From Sclerotinia nivalis (Eukaryota; Ascomycota; Leotiomycetes; Helotiales; Sclerotiniaceae), in NCBI GenBank assembly GCA_029531795.1, contig JAPEIS010000007.1, forward strand, positions 2,480,001-2,544,000: a stretch of 64,000 bases of DNA, written 5' to 3'. Position 1 is the first letter of the stretch, and each line of letters opens with the position of its first letter. The notes under the pieces are model-generated. The model saw nothing but the letters and a program-made list of their open reading frames with translations. It was not told the origin of the DNA and did no database searches. The translations under genes were made by a program, and so were the position numbers. Of this stretch, positions 1-12,367 are shown one piece after another.

Positions 1-1319
1 TTGATTCCATGAGCCAACCTATGATGTATGTCCTTTCGGGTTTCGATTAGAGATTTATCAGGGAGCTCTTGTGGATTGGGAGTCGGTTTGCTTGCCTTGG
101 CCGCGTGAGAAGGAGTGGTAGTTGTAGCTGCTCCATTCTTCTTCTTTTTCTTCTTCGACTTTTTGGATATAGAAGAGGACTCAATTTGGGATACAAGTTC
201 GTCGATACTATTTGTGTTAAAGGTTGGTTCTTGAGATGCCACATTATTCTCGGTCAAATCATTCTTGTCAATTTCATTCGAGGGTGGTTTTTCCATTTCT
301 GGTTCTTCCGTTTTTAGTTCTTCTTCTGAGGACATCCATAAAAAATGTCGCATGAGATCTTTTAGATATGGTCAGTTTGTATCGATTAGACATATAACGT
401 GAAGTCCTCCCTTCAAAGTGTGCACATGAGATTTTTAGAGTGTAACTCAACATACCAATAAAGTTCCCTCTCCCATCCTCCAGTTCATCTCCAATAGGGT
501 CCCACTCCATATCTTCATCCGTGCCCTCATTCTCCTCTGCCTCCTTCATCTTCTCCTTATAAAGTTTCTCCAGAAAAGTATCTTGCTTTTTCTCCTCTTC
601 CCTTCTCAATCTCTCCTCCATTCTTTGTTTTGCTTGCTTCCAATTTCTTTGCCATAATTGTGCTTCTTGTTTTATCTTCTTTTGTTCCTTTTCTCGATTT
701 GCTTCCTCGTCGTCCTGACATTCTCGTACCCATTTGAACCATTGATGATTTTTATACAAGATCTGAGATGAATTTAATTAGCATAGAGTCCATAGTATTT
801 ATCGAAGATTGACAAACATCGGCAGTTCTTCTCTCGAGTCTTTCTAAAGCTTTGGTAACATATATTTTCTGGTTCATGAGTTGATCCAAGAACTTCGCAT
901 GCCCATAATCCATATTCTGACTGAAGAATCGACTATGGTGCAACCTTCTTGCCCTTATTACTCTTTCTAGTAATTGATATTTGGTCCATAACCAATCATG
1001 TAGTTCCTTGCATTCTGCCTCCGTTGTTACGCCCTTAAACGTCTCATTTCCCAGGGCAGTTTTCGTATTCGCAAAGTACAGAGGAAAATTCTTGTCCAGG
1101 CGTTCAAGTCGAGCTGTGCGAATTTTGTATCCGCGGTAGAGACCTGAAGGTTGTTAGATTTCTTCATTATCTCGGAGCGTTTCTGGGGACATAGAAACCT
1201 TGGCATTGTTTAGAGTGGAAGCTACAAAAGAGACCATTTATAGATGTAGCAGTCTCCAAGCAGCGTTTCTCATCAGACACATTCAGTGCATTGCACTGTG
1301 AAGGAGAATTGGTATCCAT
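1..1319 (-). CDS. Conserved fungal Cys/His + coiled-coil protein, 3' end beyond window
   Basis: The gene reads leftward and runs off the left edge. I see four exons: 1319-1199, 1143-818, 762-456 and 325-<1. The introns are 55, 55 and 130 bp with GT donors and CAG acceptors, and phases agree at every junction. The start is an ATG at 1319 giving MDTNSPSQCN. The first 40 residues hold a Cys/His cluster (Cys9, Cys20, Cys32, His35, Cys39) just before a GLYRGYK stretch, which could bind zinc. Residues about 150-240 are a very charged helix rich in Glu, Lys and Arg, likely a coiled coil. It is followed by a WDPI acidic patch, then a Ser/Thr/Lys-rich tail with a poly-Lys block that may be a nuclear signal. 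I have the impression of a widely conserved filamentous-fungal family, but I cannot name it or give a function. Exon structure is well supported; the function is unknown. Confidence 0.75.
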
Positions 1320-2277
1320 TGCCGTACTTCATTGACAAGATTGTAGAGGTGTGAAATAAAGCTTCCTCCTAGGAGGTTATAGAACTTGCGTGGGACGAAG
1401 GTCTTGAGGTCCTGATAGGAAACGCGTTTCGCGTTTGAATGTGATATCTGATAACCATGGCAGTTTAACGTTGCTCGAGAACGTTCAAAAAAGCAATTGA
1501 ATGAAAGACTGATATCATAAGAAGCTCGGGAAAGCCAAGGTCCCACTCAGGTCGGGCTGTATAGAAGAAGATTTGGATCCATCTCAAAAAAGAAAAAAGA
1601 GTTTCTGAAATCGAAATCGAAATCGAAATCTCAAAATACCGACCTGTTTGCTTCTTTATCGGAAAAGCATCCAGCTACCCCGCCTTTCCCCGTAAAATGT
1701 AAAACGTAATTGCTGCACAACTGCCAAACAGCCTTTTCTTTTGAATTGGCGTGATGAATAATTGGCCCTCTCAAAGTACCGTGTAGATTTTACCAAAACT
1801 CAGTACTATTGTAAAGCTCAAATTTCAAAAAAGCTTGAATACCTACCTAGTTGGCCAGTTTCTGAATGCCGCCTGTAGTTTAATATGGCCGAATTGGAAC
1901 TCGTATATAAATAAGTATTGATAGAAAACGTATATGGAACTAGAAGATGTAGATCTAATTTAATGTTTGCTTGTTCATAGCACCTGCCATTTTATTTATC
2001 GATGCTTCCTTAACCTTAACCTATCTTACCTTCTAACATTCACCACAATTCCAACCACCACATGGACAACATTCACTCATACACAAGTTTAAGTTTTTTT
2101 CCAACCCAGAATCTACATTTTGAATCCCTCACTCCTCTTTCTCTTCTATCCATATCACGACACAGGGATCCCATTCATGTCATCGAAATCCCGGCCAAAT
2201 TTGAAATCATGACCCGTATTATCAAACGCCCTCCCTGTATATTGCCAAACAACCACCATATTTCTAATCACATCATA
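1320..2277. other. Intergenic DNA, no gene seen
   Basis: This stretch separates the minus-strand gene on the left from the tRNA. I found no exon with plausible splice sites on either strand. Short open frames here lack coding character. It should contain the promoter of the left-hand gene, but I could not point to specific elements. Confidence 0.5.
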
Positions 2278-2377
2278 GCCCGTTTGGCTTAGCGGTAAAG
2301 CGCATCACTAGTAGTCTTCCGAAAGGTAAACAAATAGATCAATGATGAGATCCTAGGTTCGATTCCTAGAACGGGCA
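2278..2377 (+). tRNA. tRNA-Thr(AGT) with a 28-bp intron
   Basis: All arms can be folded by eye. The acceptor stem GCCCGTT pairs perfectly with AACGGGC. The D stem is GCTT/AAGC, the anticodon stem CATCA/TGATG, the T stem CTAGG/CCTAG around the loop TTCGATT. The anticodon loop reads CTAGTA plus A, giving anticodon AGT, which reads threonine ACN codons. A 28-bp intron at 2314-2341 sits after position 37, the canonical nuclear tRNA intron site. The discriminator base is A at 2377. A thymine-rich tract starts 20 bp downstream and can serve as RNA polymerase III terminator. Confidence 0.95.
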
Positions 2378-2395
2378 GAATAAATATTTCTTTTG

Positions 2396-2457
2396 CCTTT
2401 TTTTTCCTTTTTTTTCCTTTTTTTTCCTTTTTTTTCCTTTTTTTTTTTTTTTTTTTT
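2396..2457 (+). repeat. CC(T)8 tandem repeat ending in T20, downstream of the tRNA
   Basis: Four units of CC followed by eight thymines run into an uninterrupted run of about 20 thymines. The position directly downstream of the tRNA gene makes it a redundant RNA polymerase III terminator, since runs of four or more T stop that enzyme. The repeat most likely grew by slippage. Confidence 0.85.
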
Positions 2458-3776
2458 CATTGAATTATTGTTGGTTATTTTGGGTGAGCAAGATAAAGGG
2501 GAGGAGTTGCTTAGTATTTTTGATTTTGGTATGTTTCGATAACCCACACAGCCGGGGAATATCAGAACATTTTTGTGCGGTGATGCTATTTTTCACAACC
2601 TCACCATTTTATCCAGGTAAATAAATGTTGTTATCTCTTCAATTCTCCACGATTTCGCTTCAAATCCTGCTATTTTACGAGTCTTGAAGCCGGGAAGTAT
2701 ACTACCTTTCATTATTACTTACCATGCCTACGCTTTTAATCACAAGATGCTTGAAAGCCGAAAGGACGAGTTCGATTTGTGTTCATTAGCTGAGAAAATG
2801 CCCATGGGTCACAAAGCTAGACGGTGCTTACTTACGGGCTTTGAAGATGAACCCGGAGTGACTAACTTCTGAGTGCTCTTTGGCTGGTGAATAATGAAAG
2901 GTAATTAGCTGAATCTCGGTCGAAAAGGGCGTAATATCGATACTCAGGACTCATAAGTAAGCGACGTACTACGAATCGATATCATTCCGACCTCTCTTTC
3001 AGTTATCGTTTGGCCTTTGAAACTTTCGCATGTGTCGAGGAAATGCCATTGATTTTTGCGACATCCCAATTTTCTGGTAGTATCCTCGATCGGGAAATTA
3101 ATCAGAAACCTGTACCTTCTGTAACCTTCAGTGAGTTACCATCATCATGGAACTCCAGCGAGCAAGGCTCAGCGCTACATTTTCGTATGACAGACACCAT
3201 ACCTGTCAGATGCCAGGACCCTTATTTGACAGAAGCAAGAAAGAACAAATGCAAAAGGCTTAACTTAGCCAAACTTTATCCCACGATACTGACGATCAGA
3301 TAACGCAACTAAATCTGACACTCTTCGACGGAGATATCCAGGTTATCAGCATATAATTTTCGACCCAAGGGTTCATTGTCCTACCCCCCTTATGTAACTC
3401 GTTTAACATCTAAAACGATGATACGTCTCTGTACAAGGTGATAGGTCGTAATCATATCATAAATCACTCAGGTGAGTCAATGACAACATCGTTAGAAGAC
3501 CTTGTATGGTGAGTTGGTTGATTTGCACGTGTGTCAAATATAAAAAGAGGATAAATACGGAGAAAAGGAATTGAGTGTTCAGCCTGTAGAGTGTTGGACA
3601 CGACGCCATCTGATAAGGCAGAGTCAGATTTTGAGGTACGGATCTACTTGACGAGAATAAACTTTACGAGAATAAACTTTACGATGATCAAGACAATGGA
3701 TTTGTGTAGTTTCTGACACGAGTACTTTTAGGTACTCCCAGATCTTTATTAGGATCTGAGAGCCTTCCTTCGTTGG
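2458..3776. other. Intergenic DNA, no supported gene
   Basis: No multi-exon gene could be assembled here. Open frames up to 97 codons exist (for example 3010-3303 on the plus strand), but they start at non-ATG codons and show no recognisable domain. The right part presumably carries the promoter and leader of the antiporter gene. A short direct repeat of 'gagaataaactttacga' lies near 3653-3683. Confidence 0.45.
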
Positions 3777-5567
3777 ATGAATTTGTCCCAGGTCTCTAAT
3801 TCTTCAAACTCCTCCATCATGGCTTACCTTCCTTATGTCGAACCTGGGCTTGAAATCATCCTTCCTCTATCAACTTTCATATTCATACTCAACATTACAC
3901 GAGATGTTCTCGACAACTTTCTTTACTGTGGACTCATTGGGGAAATATTCATCGGTATACTATACGGAATGCCCATCACAGGAACATCATGGCTCAGTAT
4001 AGAAACGCAAGAAACAATACAATATCTCGGATATCTCGGACTCATCTGTCTAGTATTCGAAGGCGGACTCATTACCGATCTTAAAATGTTGAGAGAAACA
4101 ATATGGGTAACACTTTCCGCAGCAGCAATTGGAATCCTCATGCCTATGGCTCTCTCATTCTCTATCATGGGTATGAAGTTCGATACAGTCGAAGGTTCGG
4201 GATATCCAACTGCTTTGGCTGCTTTCTCAGCTGGTGTCTCGCTATGTTCCACTTCTTTAGGATCTACTTTCATCATACTTGCATCAGCAAACTTACAGAA
4301 AACTCCAACTGGTACATTGATTGCTGGCGCCGCAATGCTAGATGATATTCTCGTCCTTGTAATGGTTAAAATCGTCACAGCACTCGGACAAGGACAATCA
4401 AATCCATGGAGAATAGCTCGACCGGCCATTTCAAGCCTCAGTCTCATTATTGCCACCTTTCTCCTGGTGCCATTTCTAATCAAACACATCTACAAAACTT
4501 TCCATTCCATTTTCGCAAATCAGAAAGAAGTTAACCGCGGAACTTTCGGTGAGAGTTATGGTACGGAAAAAGGTGTTTCGCGACATACCGGATTTATACT
4601 TTCTACTTTGATACTTATACTTCTTGTTGCTATTGCTGCGTGTGTAGAGGGATCTATATTACTTTCTACATTTCTAGCAGGAGCAATCGTCAGATATACG
4701 TGGCAAAGTGGTGATATGGATTCGGATTTGGATTCGGATTTGGATATGGAGATTGATCGACCTACTCTCATGTTCGAAGAGTACTACAAACCAATCATGG
4801 ATCATATACTCGTACCTTTTTTCTTCGTAAGCTCCCTTCTTACTATTACTCTACATATGACATCCATAATTAAGGATGTATGAATTCCCACCCACCTAAC
4901 TATGTATATATTTATCCGAGTATAGGCCTCAATCGGTTTCTCGATCCCCATCTCAGAAATGTTTTCCCCATCCATAATCTACAAAGGAATTTTCTACGCC
5001 TTCCTAATGTTCCTAGCCAAAGCATCCGTAGGACTAGTGCTCTACATGAATTTCCTGACCCAAAAATTCACAACTCCAAAATCCCCCTCACAAACACAAC
5101 ATCCCCAATTGCAACGCGACATCTCACAACACGAAACCGCAATCCCCACTCACCTCTTAAAAAAACCAGCAAAACCACCCCATCTAGACGCCCTCATAGT
5201 CGGCTCCACCATGATCGCCCGCGGCGGCTTCGGCTTCCTCGTTGCATCCGAAGCGCAGAGTTCGGGAACACTGAGTTTACACCGTTTACACCGTTTACAA
5301 AGTTTACAATTTCAAAATAGTACAGTAAAAATCGAAGAAACGTTCCAAGGTTCAGCAAACAAAAAAGGAATCAAAGATCTAAATGTAGTAGAAGATCAGA
5401 TATTCTTGGTTATTATTTGGGCGCTGGTTTTATGTACGATTTTGGGGCCGGTGGTGGCGGGGGGTGCGGTGAGGAGGAAGGTGGTTAGGGGGGGAGGGTG
5501 TAGGTGTGCGGCTGGGCGGGGGAGGGTGGGAGGGGGAAGGGAGGGGAGGTGTCATCTTTGTTTGTAG
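3777..5567 (+). CDS. CPA-family cation/H+ antiporter (Na+/H+ exchanger domain)
   Basis: Two exons, 3777-4877 and 4926-5567, joined over a 48-bp intron (GTATGA donor, CCTAAC branch, TATAG acceptor), give about 580 residues. Many hydrophobic helices span the protein. The order is that of fungal monovalent cation/proton antiporters: an N-terminal YCGLIGEIFIGILYG segment, the LGYLGLICLVFEGGL helix, a Ser-rich crossover helix, then a LDDILVLVMVK helix with the paired aspartates expected at the ion-binding centre. It should exchange Na+ or K+ for protons across a cell membrane. A loop near residues 318-330 has an acidic repeat built from Asp-Ser-Asp-Leu units. The last about 30 residues are Gly/Arg/Cys-rich, read from a very G-rich tract, and may be poorly conserved. 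An in-frame second Met at 3819 (MAYLPY) is an equally likely start and would drop a Ser/Asn-rich leader. Confidence 0.85.
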
Positions 5568-6557
5568 GTAGGGATTTTTGATTTTGGGTGTGGATTGCCC
5601 ATTTCGATGGGTGGGAAGGAAAGAGGGAGGGATGTAGGAGGAGAGAGGATTTTATAGAGATGTACATTTTTGTTCGGAGAATAGTATAGATTAATACGAG
5701 GGAAGTGAGCACCATCACAATGATTTCTTTTTCATCACCCAATAGTTACAACTCATCATACTATTTACGTGCTTATTCATTCCTCGTCCGTGGATATGAA
5801 GAACTTCATTGTAATGTCCCTTCTTTTCAATCAGGGGACTATACTTATATATGTATCTATCTATTGATCACTTCACTTCACTCCACTTCCTCCCATTAAA
5901 CACCACTTCTAAAGGTTTAGCCAGATTCAAACTTCTCTATTTGTCTTCAACTTTTTGAAAATAGCCAGATTCAAATTTCTCTATTCATCTTTCAACTTCC
6001 TGAAAATAGAATGAAAGAGATAAAATGAAAAGAAAAACGTGTTGTTGGCAGGGGCTTACACTTGCTTCTCCTCTATTACCTTAACTGGCCAAGAGCACTT
6101 GATAAGATATCTCATCGTGTTGGGCACTTGGCCTAGGCTTTTTTGATGAGGTTTTTTGTGGATAGAGGGAAAGATGTTTTCGGGGTATTTATTGGAGAAG
6201 GGATGAGCGTGAATGAGATACTGGTGAATGGGTGAGTATACCAAATTGATGAAAAAATTTCATGTTATGTATCTTTACTCGTTGATTGTAAGCGCAACAT
6301 ATATCAAATATGCTAGGGTATAAACCTATTTATCCAAATCTCCAGAGGTATCTAACTCATCCTCCCTCACAAACCAAGCCAAAACAAACCAAAGTAAACA
6401 ACAAAGAATGCAAGAGGAACGACAGCTCTAGCCCTGTAATCCAATATCATCCCTTCCCCACGCCTGCAAAAAATTTGAACGAACTGTGATGCGTCCTAAA
6501 CATATAACTCAAAGAAGTATAAGCCCCCAACGTTGAATAAAATAGCCCCAAGCTCCT
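5568..6557. other. Intergenic DNA between convergent genes
   Basis: This region lies between the antiporter (plus) and the small tail-anchored gene (minus), so it holds both 3' ends. A duplicated segment of about 45 bp ('atagccagattcaaa...ctctatt') occurs at 5917-5999. No exon or RNA gene is supported. Confidence 0.5.
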
Positions 6558-6885
6558 CTACAAAATAACCAAAACGAAAGTCACCGCCATAGCAGTAAAC
6601 ATGCCAACAGCCACCAGGCTTTGAACAAAACTTATCCAAATGCCTCGACCTTGTTCTTTCCGTGCAGTTCTCAACACGCCTTCTTTGCTTGTGTATGATT
6701 GGATTGTGCCGTATCCAGACGATGAAACTACCGCGCTCTTCTCGATATCGATGGTGTCAAACGGTTGCTATATGTGGCGATTAGTGGATGGTACATGATG
6801 ATTCAAGGAAATGAAGATGTACCATGATGCTGGAAGGCTTGGATTCCTCTGGGGAGGAGTTTTCTGGGAGAGCTTTGTACTCCAT
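6558..6885 (-). CDS. 90-aa tail-anchored membrane protein, two exons
   Basis: This gene is split, so neither exon stands out alone. Exon 1 is 6885-6823 (21 codons from ATG). A 55-bp intron follows (GTACAT donor, CACTAATC branch, ATATAG acceptor), then exon 2 at 6767-6558 ends at TAG. Frame is kept exactly (63 + 210 nt). The first about 65 residues are polar and rich in Ser, Pro and Glu. The last about 22 residues form one hydrophobic helix (WISFVQSLVAVGMFTAMAVT) next to an Arg/Lys patch, and end almost at the stop codon. That is the layout of a tail-anchored protein with a cytosolic head. I do not recognise a family. A further upstream exon cannot be excluded. Confidence 0.6.
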
Positions 6886-9404
6886 CTTTCTGGCGGGAGT
6901 TGGAAATGGGTATGGTAGGTGAAGCATGAGGTTGAAGTCCTGAAATGGAAAGAATAGATCCGTGGTTGCGAGGAAGGGTAGCTGATGAAAAAATTTACAG
7001 ATGTGAAATGGCCATGCAGATATGAGGTATTCTCTGAATATTGACTTAACCACACATTGAAATCTCGAGGGAGCAGTCTTCTTTTCTTCTAGAAAATCCC
7101 CCTTCTGATTTTGTTACACTAATGTCCTTATCGGCCGATTCTGCAAGTAAAAATAATTGGTGTGTAGTTGATAAGCCATGAAAGTCTGCTGCAAACGCCA
7201 TGTGATGGTGCTTATCTCTGCACAGGGGTTCAGAAAATGGCACACTCGTGATTTCTCATGCAGAAAAGATCCGACAAACATCCGCGACAGCGAAAAAATA
7301 GATAACACTTTATATGAGACACGAATAGAGAGGAGCCGGTTGATAAGATGGTGGGTAGAAGTATCAGCCGGATTGAGGGGCTAAAGCCAATATGATAAAC
7401 ATTAGAAAAATTGTCATGTGAGGTCCATGAGAGACAACAACTGATGCTGTGCTTGTGAACTCAATTTGAAATTATTATTATTACACGGCAAAATATTGCT
7501 GCGGAATTCTCCTCTATTGCGAGACATAAATGCTGGGTTGGGAGGGTTGCAGATGCTGCCAACAAACATAAGCATACAACTAGTACTACCATAGACTATG
7601 GATAGAGGCCATTGCAGGAAGAAATATCCACATTGAATCATGCAGATGACGGGGCATGCGACCGTCTTGTGCGAGACTTGGTGCTAGAAGAGTGGTGGTT
7701 TAAGCATAAAAAGGTAAAAATACTTTGAAACAAGATAGCTAACATCTAATAATCATGCATGCCTCATTGGTACTAACCAAGAGTATTCAAGTGCCCCATA
7801 TGGATGAATATGTAGAAATGGCAAACCTTTACTGTCTTTCTTATCAGACCATAAAGCTGCAAAGTGTACATTATGTATGGTATACGCATGAGTTGGTACT
7901 GAAGCTAGGTAAAGCTTTGAGAAGCCTGTCAAGACCCTGCGTAGAGGATCCAGTACATTCCAGCCAGATATCGAGGCCTAGACCTTAGAAAGTCTCTACT
8001 CTCTTGCACATTCAGAGCCATCTTGCCTGATGTTTTGTGACGGCTATCACTTCGTAATTTGCAGACGGAGAATGGCTTCTTATAGATTGCTTAGGACGGG
8101 ACACAGATATTCATGAATGTTCCTCGGGTACTTGGACGGTCCAGCATGCGCATCAAAGGACCCTCAACTCCACCCATATTGTAAGTTTTATATTGCATAT
8201 TGGAGGATATCGGCGCCACTGTTCGAGTGAGTCGTAGCAATAGGACACTTCTCGTCTGATCTTTTCGCATAGGAAAGAGATATGGTTTCGACTTCGAAAT
8301 CGGCTAGGTATAGAATTTTTAGTCGAACATTTCGTCTGAGTTTGACAGCTAGATTTTGGTAATGCTAAAACTCAGGACATATCTCGACCTTTGAAGGGGG
8401 AGAAGGAGGAGGAGGAGGAGGAATGATGGTAAAATTTCCTCAGTTCAGTTGAAGATTCTCCAACGCATTAACATTTTTTTCGACGATCGCCAGGGCGTAT
8501 TCAGGACATCGTTGTCAGATAGGGTAAAATTAAGATGTTTGAGAGCTTTCCTCATGTTGTTGAAGTTGTGCTGCCGGAGAATTGATGAGCTTTGGGATGT
8601 CATAAAATAACAGGAGAGGCTTAACCTAATGACGCTGGCTGGCTGGTTCACCGCCTGCAGAATACATACAACGCCAGAACCACCATTTCATTACTCGAGT
8701 AGTTCTCTCTCCCAAACATCAGAAGGATATATATACGTTTATAGAATATCATCAAGTTCAATAAGCATAGAAAACTGTTTAATGTATCATTTTCCTTTAT
8801 ACTCCATTTAATTCTATGGTCTCATTCAAGGTCTCATTCAAGCGTGGACATTGAAAAGGACTCCATTTCAACTAATTTTTTCGCCCCTGGTAGAGAAGCA
8901 CATTAACGAAACTGCGTATGACGGATTTTGAACTCAAATCCGGCTTTTCGAGTTACCATTGCGATTAGACTACTCGTATCTCGTATTCGCACTTCGAATT
9001 CATCCGAAATCGTACAGTCTCTTCTGTGCAATGATAGGTGTGTTCGTAAGGTAGGACATTGCTAGCCGTTGCCATTGCTTCAGAGGATGGCTTATGGCTA
9101 TGGCTATGCCTCGTCAGCCGTGATGCAATCATTGCAAAGCCACAATTCAAAATTCACCAGTGGATCACAAGTAACCACCCAGCAGGATTATTATTACAAA
9201 GTATTTATATGAACATTCACTTGTGCTCGTCATCTTTGTGATTGATATTCACAGTCACATTCACACCTGATTTTAACTTTATCCTTAACCTTACCATCTC
9301 AAAGAACCCCACCTTCCATTACCCACCCACAAACTACCTTGTAGTTACAGATAACAAATTCTACAACAGCAACGACAACATAAGCCTTTTACTACAGCAA
9401 TACC
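6886..9404. other. Intergenic DNA and leader of the SYLF gene
   Basis: About 2.5 kb without a supported gene. A GGA/GAG run lies at 8396-8422. An open minus-strand patch at 8445-8651 looks mildly coding-like but breaks frame, so it is at best a relic. The last about 150 bp before 9405 are a CA-rich, pyrimidine-containing leader typical of a fungal 5' UTR. Confidence 0.45.
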
Positions 9405-10689
9405 ATGACTGAACCATCAAATAATACAACTAAACCGTCAGCTTGGGACAAAACCAAGACTGGCAGTAAAGCTGCTTTTGATAAAGGATGGGCTGCATTT
9501 GAGAAGTTAGGAGGTCCAGTCAACAAGCTCACGAATAAGATTGGATCTGAGGCCTTCTGGCCAACCGGGATGGAGAAAGAATGCGAGAAAGCTGCTCGAA
9601 TCCTCAAATCGTTCTGTAGTACGTCTACTTAATACTCTCAACTAAAAACGACCCACTAACAATTTGACAGAAGATGGATTTATGGCGGAGCAACAAAAAG
9701 ATGCATCCCTAGATCTAGAGGCTAAGAAGAAAGTCCAAGATGGTCCCAGCAAACCACCGAAAGTTCTTGTCAAAATCCCTCAAAAGGTTATCAAGAACTG
9801 TATCGGTCTTGCAATTTACACCACAATGCGTTCTGGATTATGGGTTTCTGGAGCAGGTGGATCGGGCGTTTTAATTGCCAAGAACGAGAAGGGGCAATGG
9901 TCACCACCGTCCGGAATTCTCGTTCACACTTTGGGTGTAGGATTCATGGCCGGAATCGATATATATGACTGTGTCATTGTTATCAACGACCGCAAGGCTC
10001 TCGATGCATTCAGTAAATTACGTGTCTCCCTCGGTGGTGAGATATCTGTTGTGGCTGGGCCAATTGGAAGTGGGGCGGTCTTGGAGAGCGAGCTCTTGAA
10101 AAGTCGAAAGCCCTTGTTCTCCTACATGAAAAGCAGAGGTTTGTATGCAGGAGCACAGGTTGATGGAACCATAATTATCGAGCGCAACGATGAGAATGCA
10201 AGATACTATGGAGAAAGGTTGCCAGTAGCACAGATTTTACAAGGGAGAGTCCCATCACTTCCACCAACGGCTGAATTGTTGATGGAGGTTGTGAAGGATG
10301 CTGAAGGAAGGCCAAATCTAAATCAGGCTTTCTTGCAGCAAGTCTACGATAAGCCAGCTCCCGCAGATGTGGAGGTGGTACATTCAGGAGAGGCTAGTGA
10401 GGATGAGAAGAAGAAGTATGGAAACCCGAACACGGCCGAGGGTTATGCTATTCAGCAACAACTGCATGGATATCAACAGCAGCAGCATCCAGGATATACG
10501 CAGGGTAACGACCTATATTATCCTCCTCCACCTCCAGGACGCCCGCCCCATCAAGGTCATAATCCCATGGAGCAGGCTCCTCCGGCTTACTATCCGCCTC
10601 CGCGTCCATCAGGGTTTCCACAACAGCAAGGAAGTGGTGCAACTGAACACGGCTATTATGCACCCGAAAAACCACCCCGCCCAACCTGA
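9405..10689 (+). CDS. SYLF (DUF500/Ysc84-like) domain protein with proline-rich tail
   Basis: Exons 9405-9618 and 9671-10689 with a 52-bp intron (GTACGT donor, CACTAAC branch, GACAG acceptor) give 410 residues. Residues about 60-270 match the SYLF lipid-binding fold: KNCIGLAIYTTMRSGLWVSG, SGVLIAKNEKGQWSPPSGI, then the VGGFDIYD-type and LGGEISVVAGPIGSGAV segments, and YAGAQVDGTIIIER. Yeast Ysc84/Lsb3 and human SH3YL1 use this domain to bind phosphoinositides and actin at endocytic sites. There is no SH3 domain here. Instead, the C-terminal about 110 residues are rich in Gln, Pro, Tyr and Gly, with several PPPPPG and PPRP motifs that could be SH3 ligands. A role in cortical actin or endocytosis is inferred from the family. 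Confidence 0.93.
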
Positions 10690-12367
10690 GGAGTTGTTAG
10701 GATAAAGATAAATTAATTCTTAGCTAGTTTGGCTTGCTTATTATTCGGGTTTTAGTTGATTCTGAAATTGCCCTCCGTTTATTAGCTAGTCTTAATTGGT
10801 AGAATGAGTAAGACACGTTGTGATTCTCTATGGCATGAGACGCCCGCTTGAAAGATCTTCAGCCAACCATTTTTGTGTTATGATCAACCTCAAGCTGTAC
10901 ACAATCATTTGGACCACGTGTGTAGACACCCAATCGTCGTTTTGTGTACATCTGTGTCTAGGAATGTTGAATCGAATTGTAATGGTGGCTGAAAACGGGG
11001 ATCGTTCCTACCTCCACAATGATACTAATATTATTGTATGAAAGAATCTGGAAAGTTCCTTTTCTATACTTTATGGAGGATTTTTGATAAACAATATTGG
11101 CAAGCTTCTAGTAATATTTGGAAGCCCAAATTTAAATATTTGTATACAAGTTACCTATGTATACAAAAACACACACATAGATTCCTCCTCGGTTGGAAGA
11201 AGTTTTGTCCGAGACCCCGCCATGGGTAGGCATTGTGGCTGTGCTCGCTCCTTCCATCAAAATTCCATTCACTTGATAACTTCTTTCCCACTTTCATGTC
11301 CCTAAGGTTCATCATTTCATTTCATTCCCCTTTTCTTGATTGCGATATCTTGTACACTGAGAACTTATTGCGTTGTACTACCAAGAATTACCCGAATTCT
11401 GATTCTCTTGGGTATCAATCATCATCGAAGCTCCAGTCGGAGATATCTTGGAGAACATCCTTTGGGCTGGTCCAAATATGTTCCCGACAAGGTTGTGCAA
11501 ATTTTGACTGCATTTCGGACGATACGCGGACTTTACTATATTTAACTTTCTCATGTAGCTCAGAATGCCGGCAAAAACTTCATGGCCGACTAGGATCCTT
11601 TTTCATAAATTCGTTCCTGACCCATCTTATTGGTCTCTGATATACTTGCGAGGGAGATCTTCCACTTCTGATGTATCATAATCTCATATCCAAACGCTAC
11701 ATAGGCATATTTGACTAGTGCTACTACACTAATATTTTGCCAATCAAGTGACGATGCTTGGGTCTCTCTGGATGCTATAATAGCAACGATGGCCACGTCT
11801 GGATTTACAGCTCACTGTTCGAAAACGCTCAGCCCCAGTTTCTTCAACTACCCCTACTGATTGATATATGAGGACCTTTGATTCCAATCTGTTTAAACTC
11901 TTCTGACTCCTTTCGCCTCTTATTCCCCTCCCGGCATACTTACTTAATTTGGAACAACTACTATGGGATTTTTACAACTTCTGTCAGTGTCTAAGGTCCA
12001 TGGCAAATACTGTTTATCAAAGGTTGGAGGTCATCTTCGCTCCTTGAGCCGTTTTCAAACTCGCACGTTGACTTCATAGAGCTAAGGAATGCAATTAAAA
12101 CAGTCAAGGCACAGCACATGGCAGTTTTATCACGCTTGAGGTGGTATTGAAGCCGCAAACTTTTGTATTCTTGCTAAATCATAAAAAAGGCAAAACTTTT
12201 CTCATCTCCTTCCGAGTGAAATCAGCACTTAACCTTTCAGCCCTCCCAAATCAAATGGCCGTTCGCCCCCGATGATGTGTCGGAAGCTTTTCAGACTGAA
12301 ATTCCAAGCTGGTGATAATGTTAGTAACATAGCAGACGGTCCGAAAGTTGTGTCCCTACCTAATGAT
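10690..12367. other. Intergenic DNA, possible decayed coding patch
   Basis: The left part is the 3' end of the SYLF gene. On the minus strand, about 11598-11378 stays open for roughly 70 codons with plausible amino-acid composition. It has no start and no clean splice sites, so I treat it as a relic at most. Nothing else was found. Confidence 0.4.

Noticed and set aside
3923..4489. 188-codon open frame antisense to the antiporter
   Set aside because: It mirrors the coding frame of the antiporter, whose membrane helices are recognisable; the antisense product has no domain.
10448..10684. 78-codon antisense frame in the SYLF gene tail
   Set aside because: It arises from the repetitive Pro/Gln codons on the other strand.
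11378..11598. Minus-strand open patch with plausible composition
   Set aside because: No start codon, no clear splice sites and no recognised family; at best a relic.
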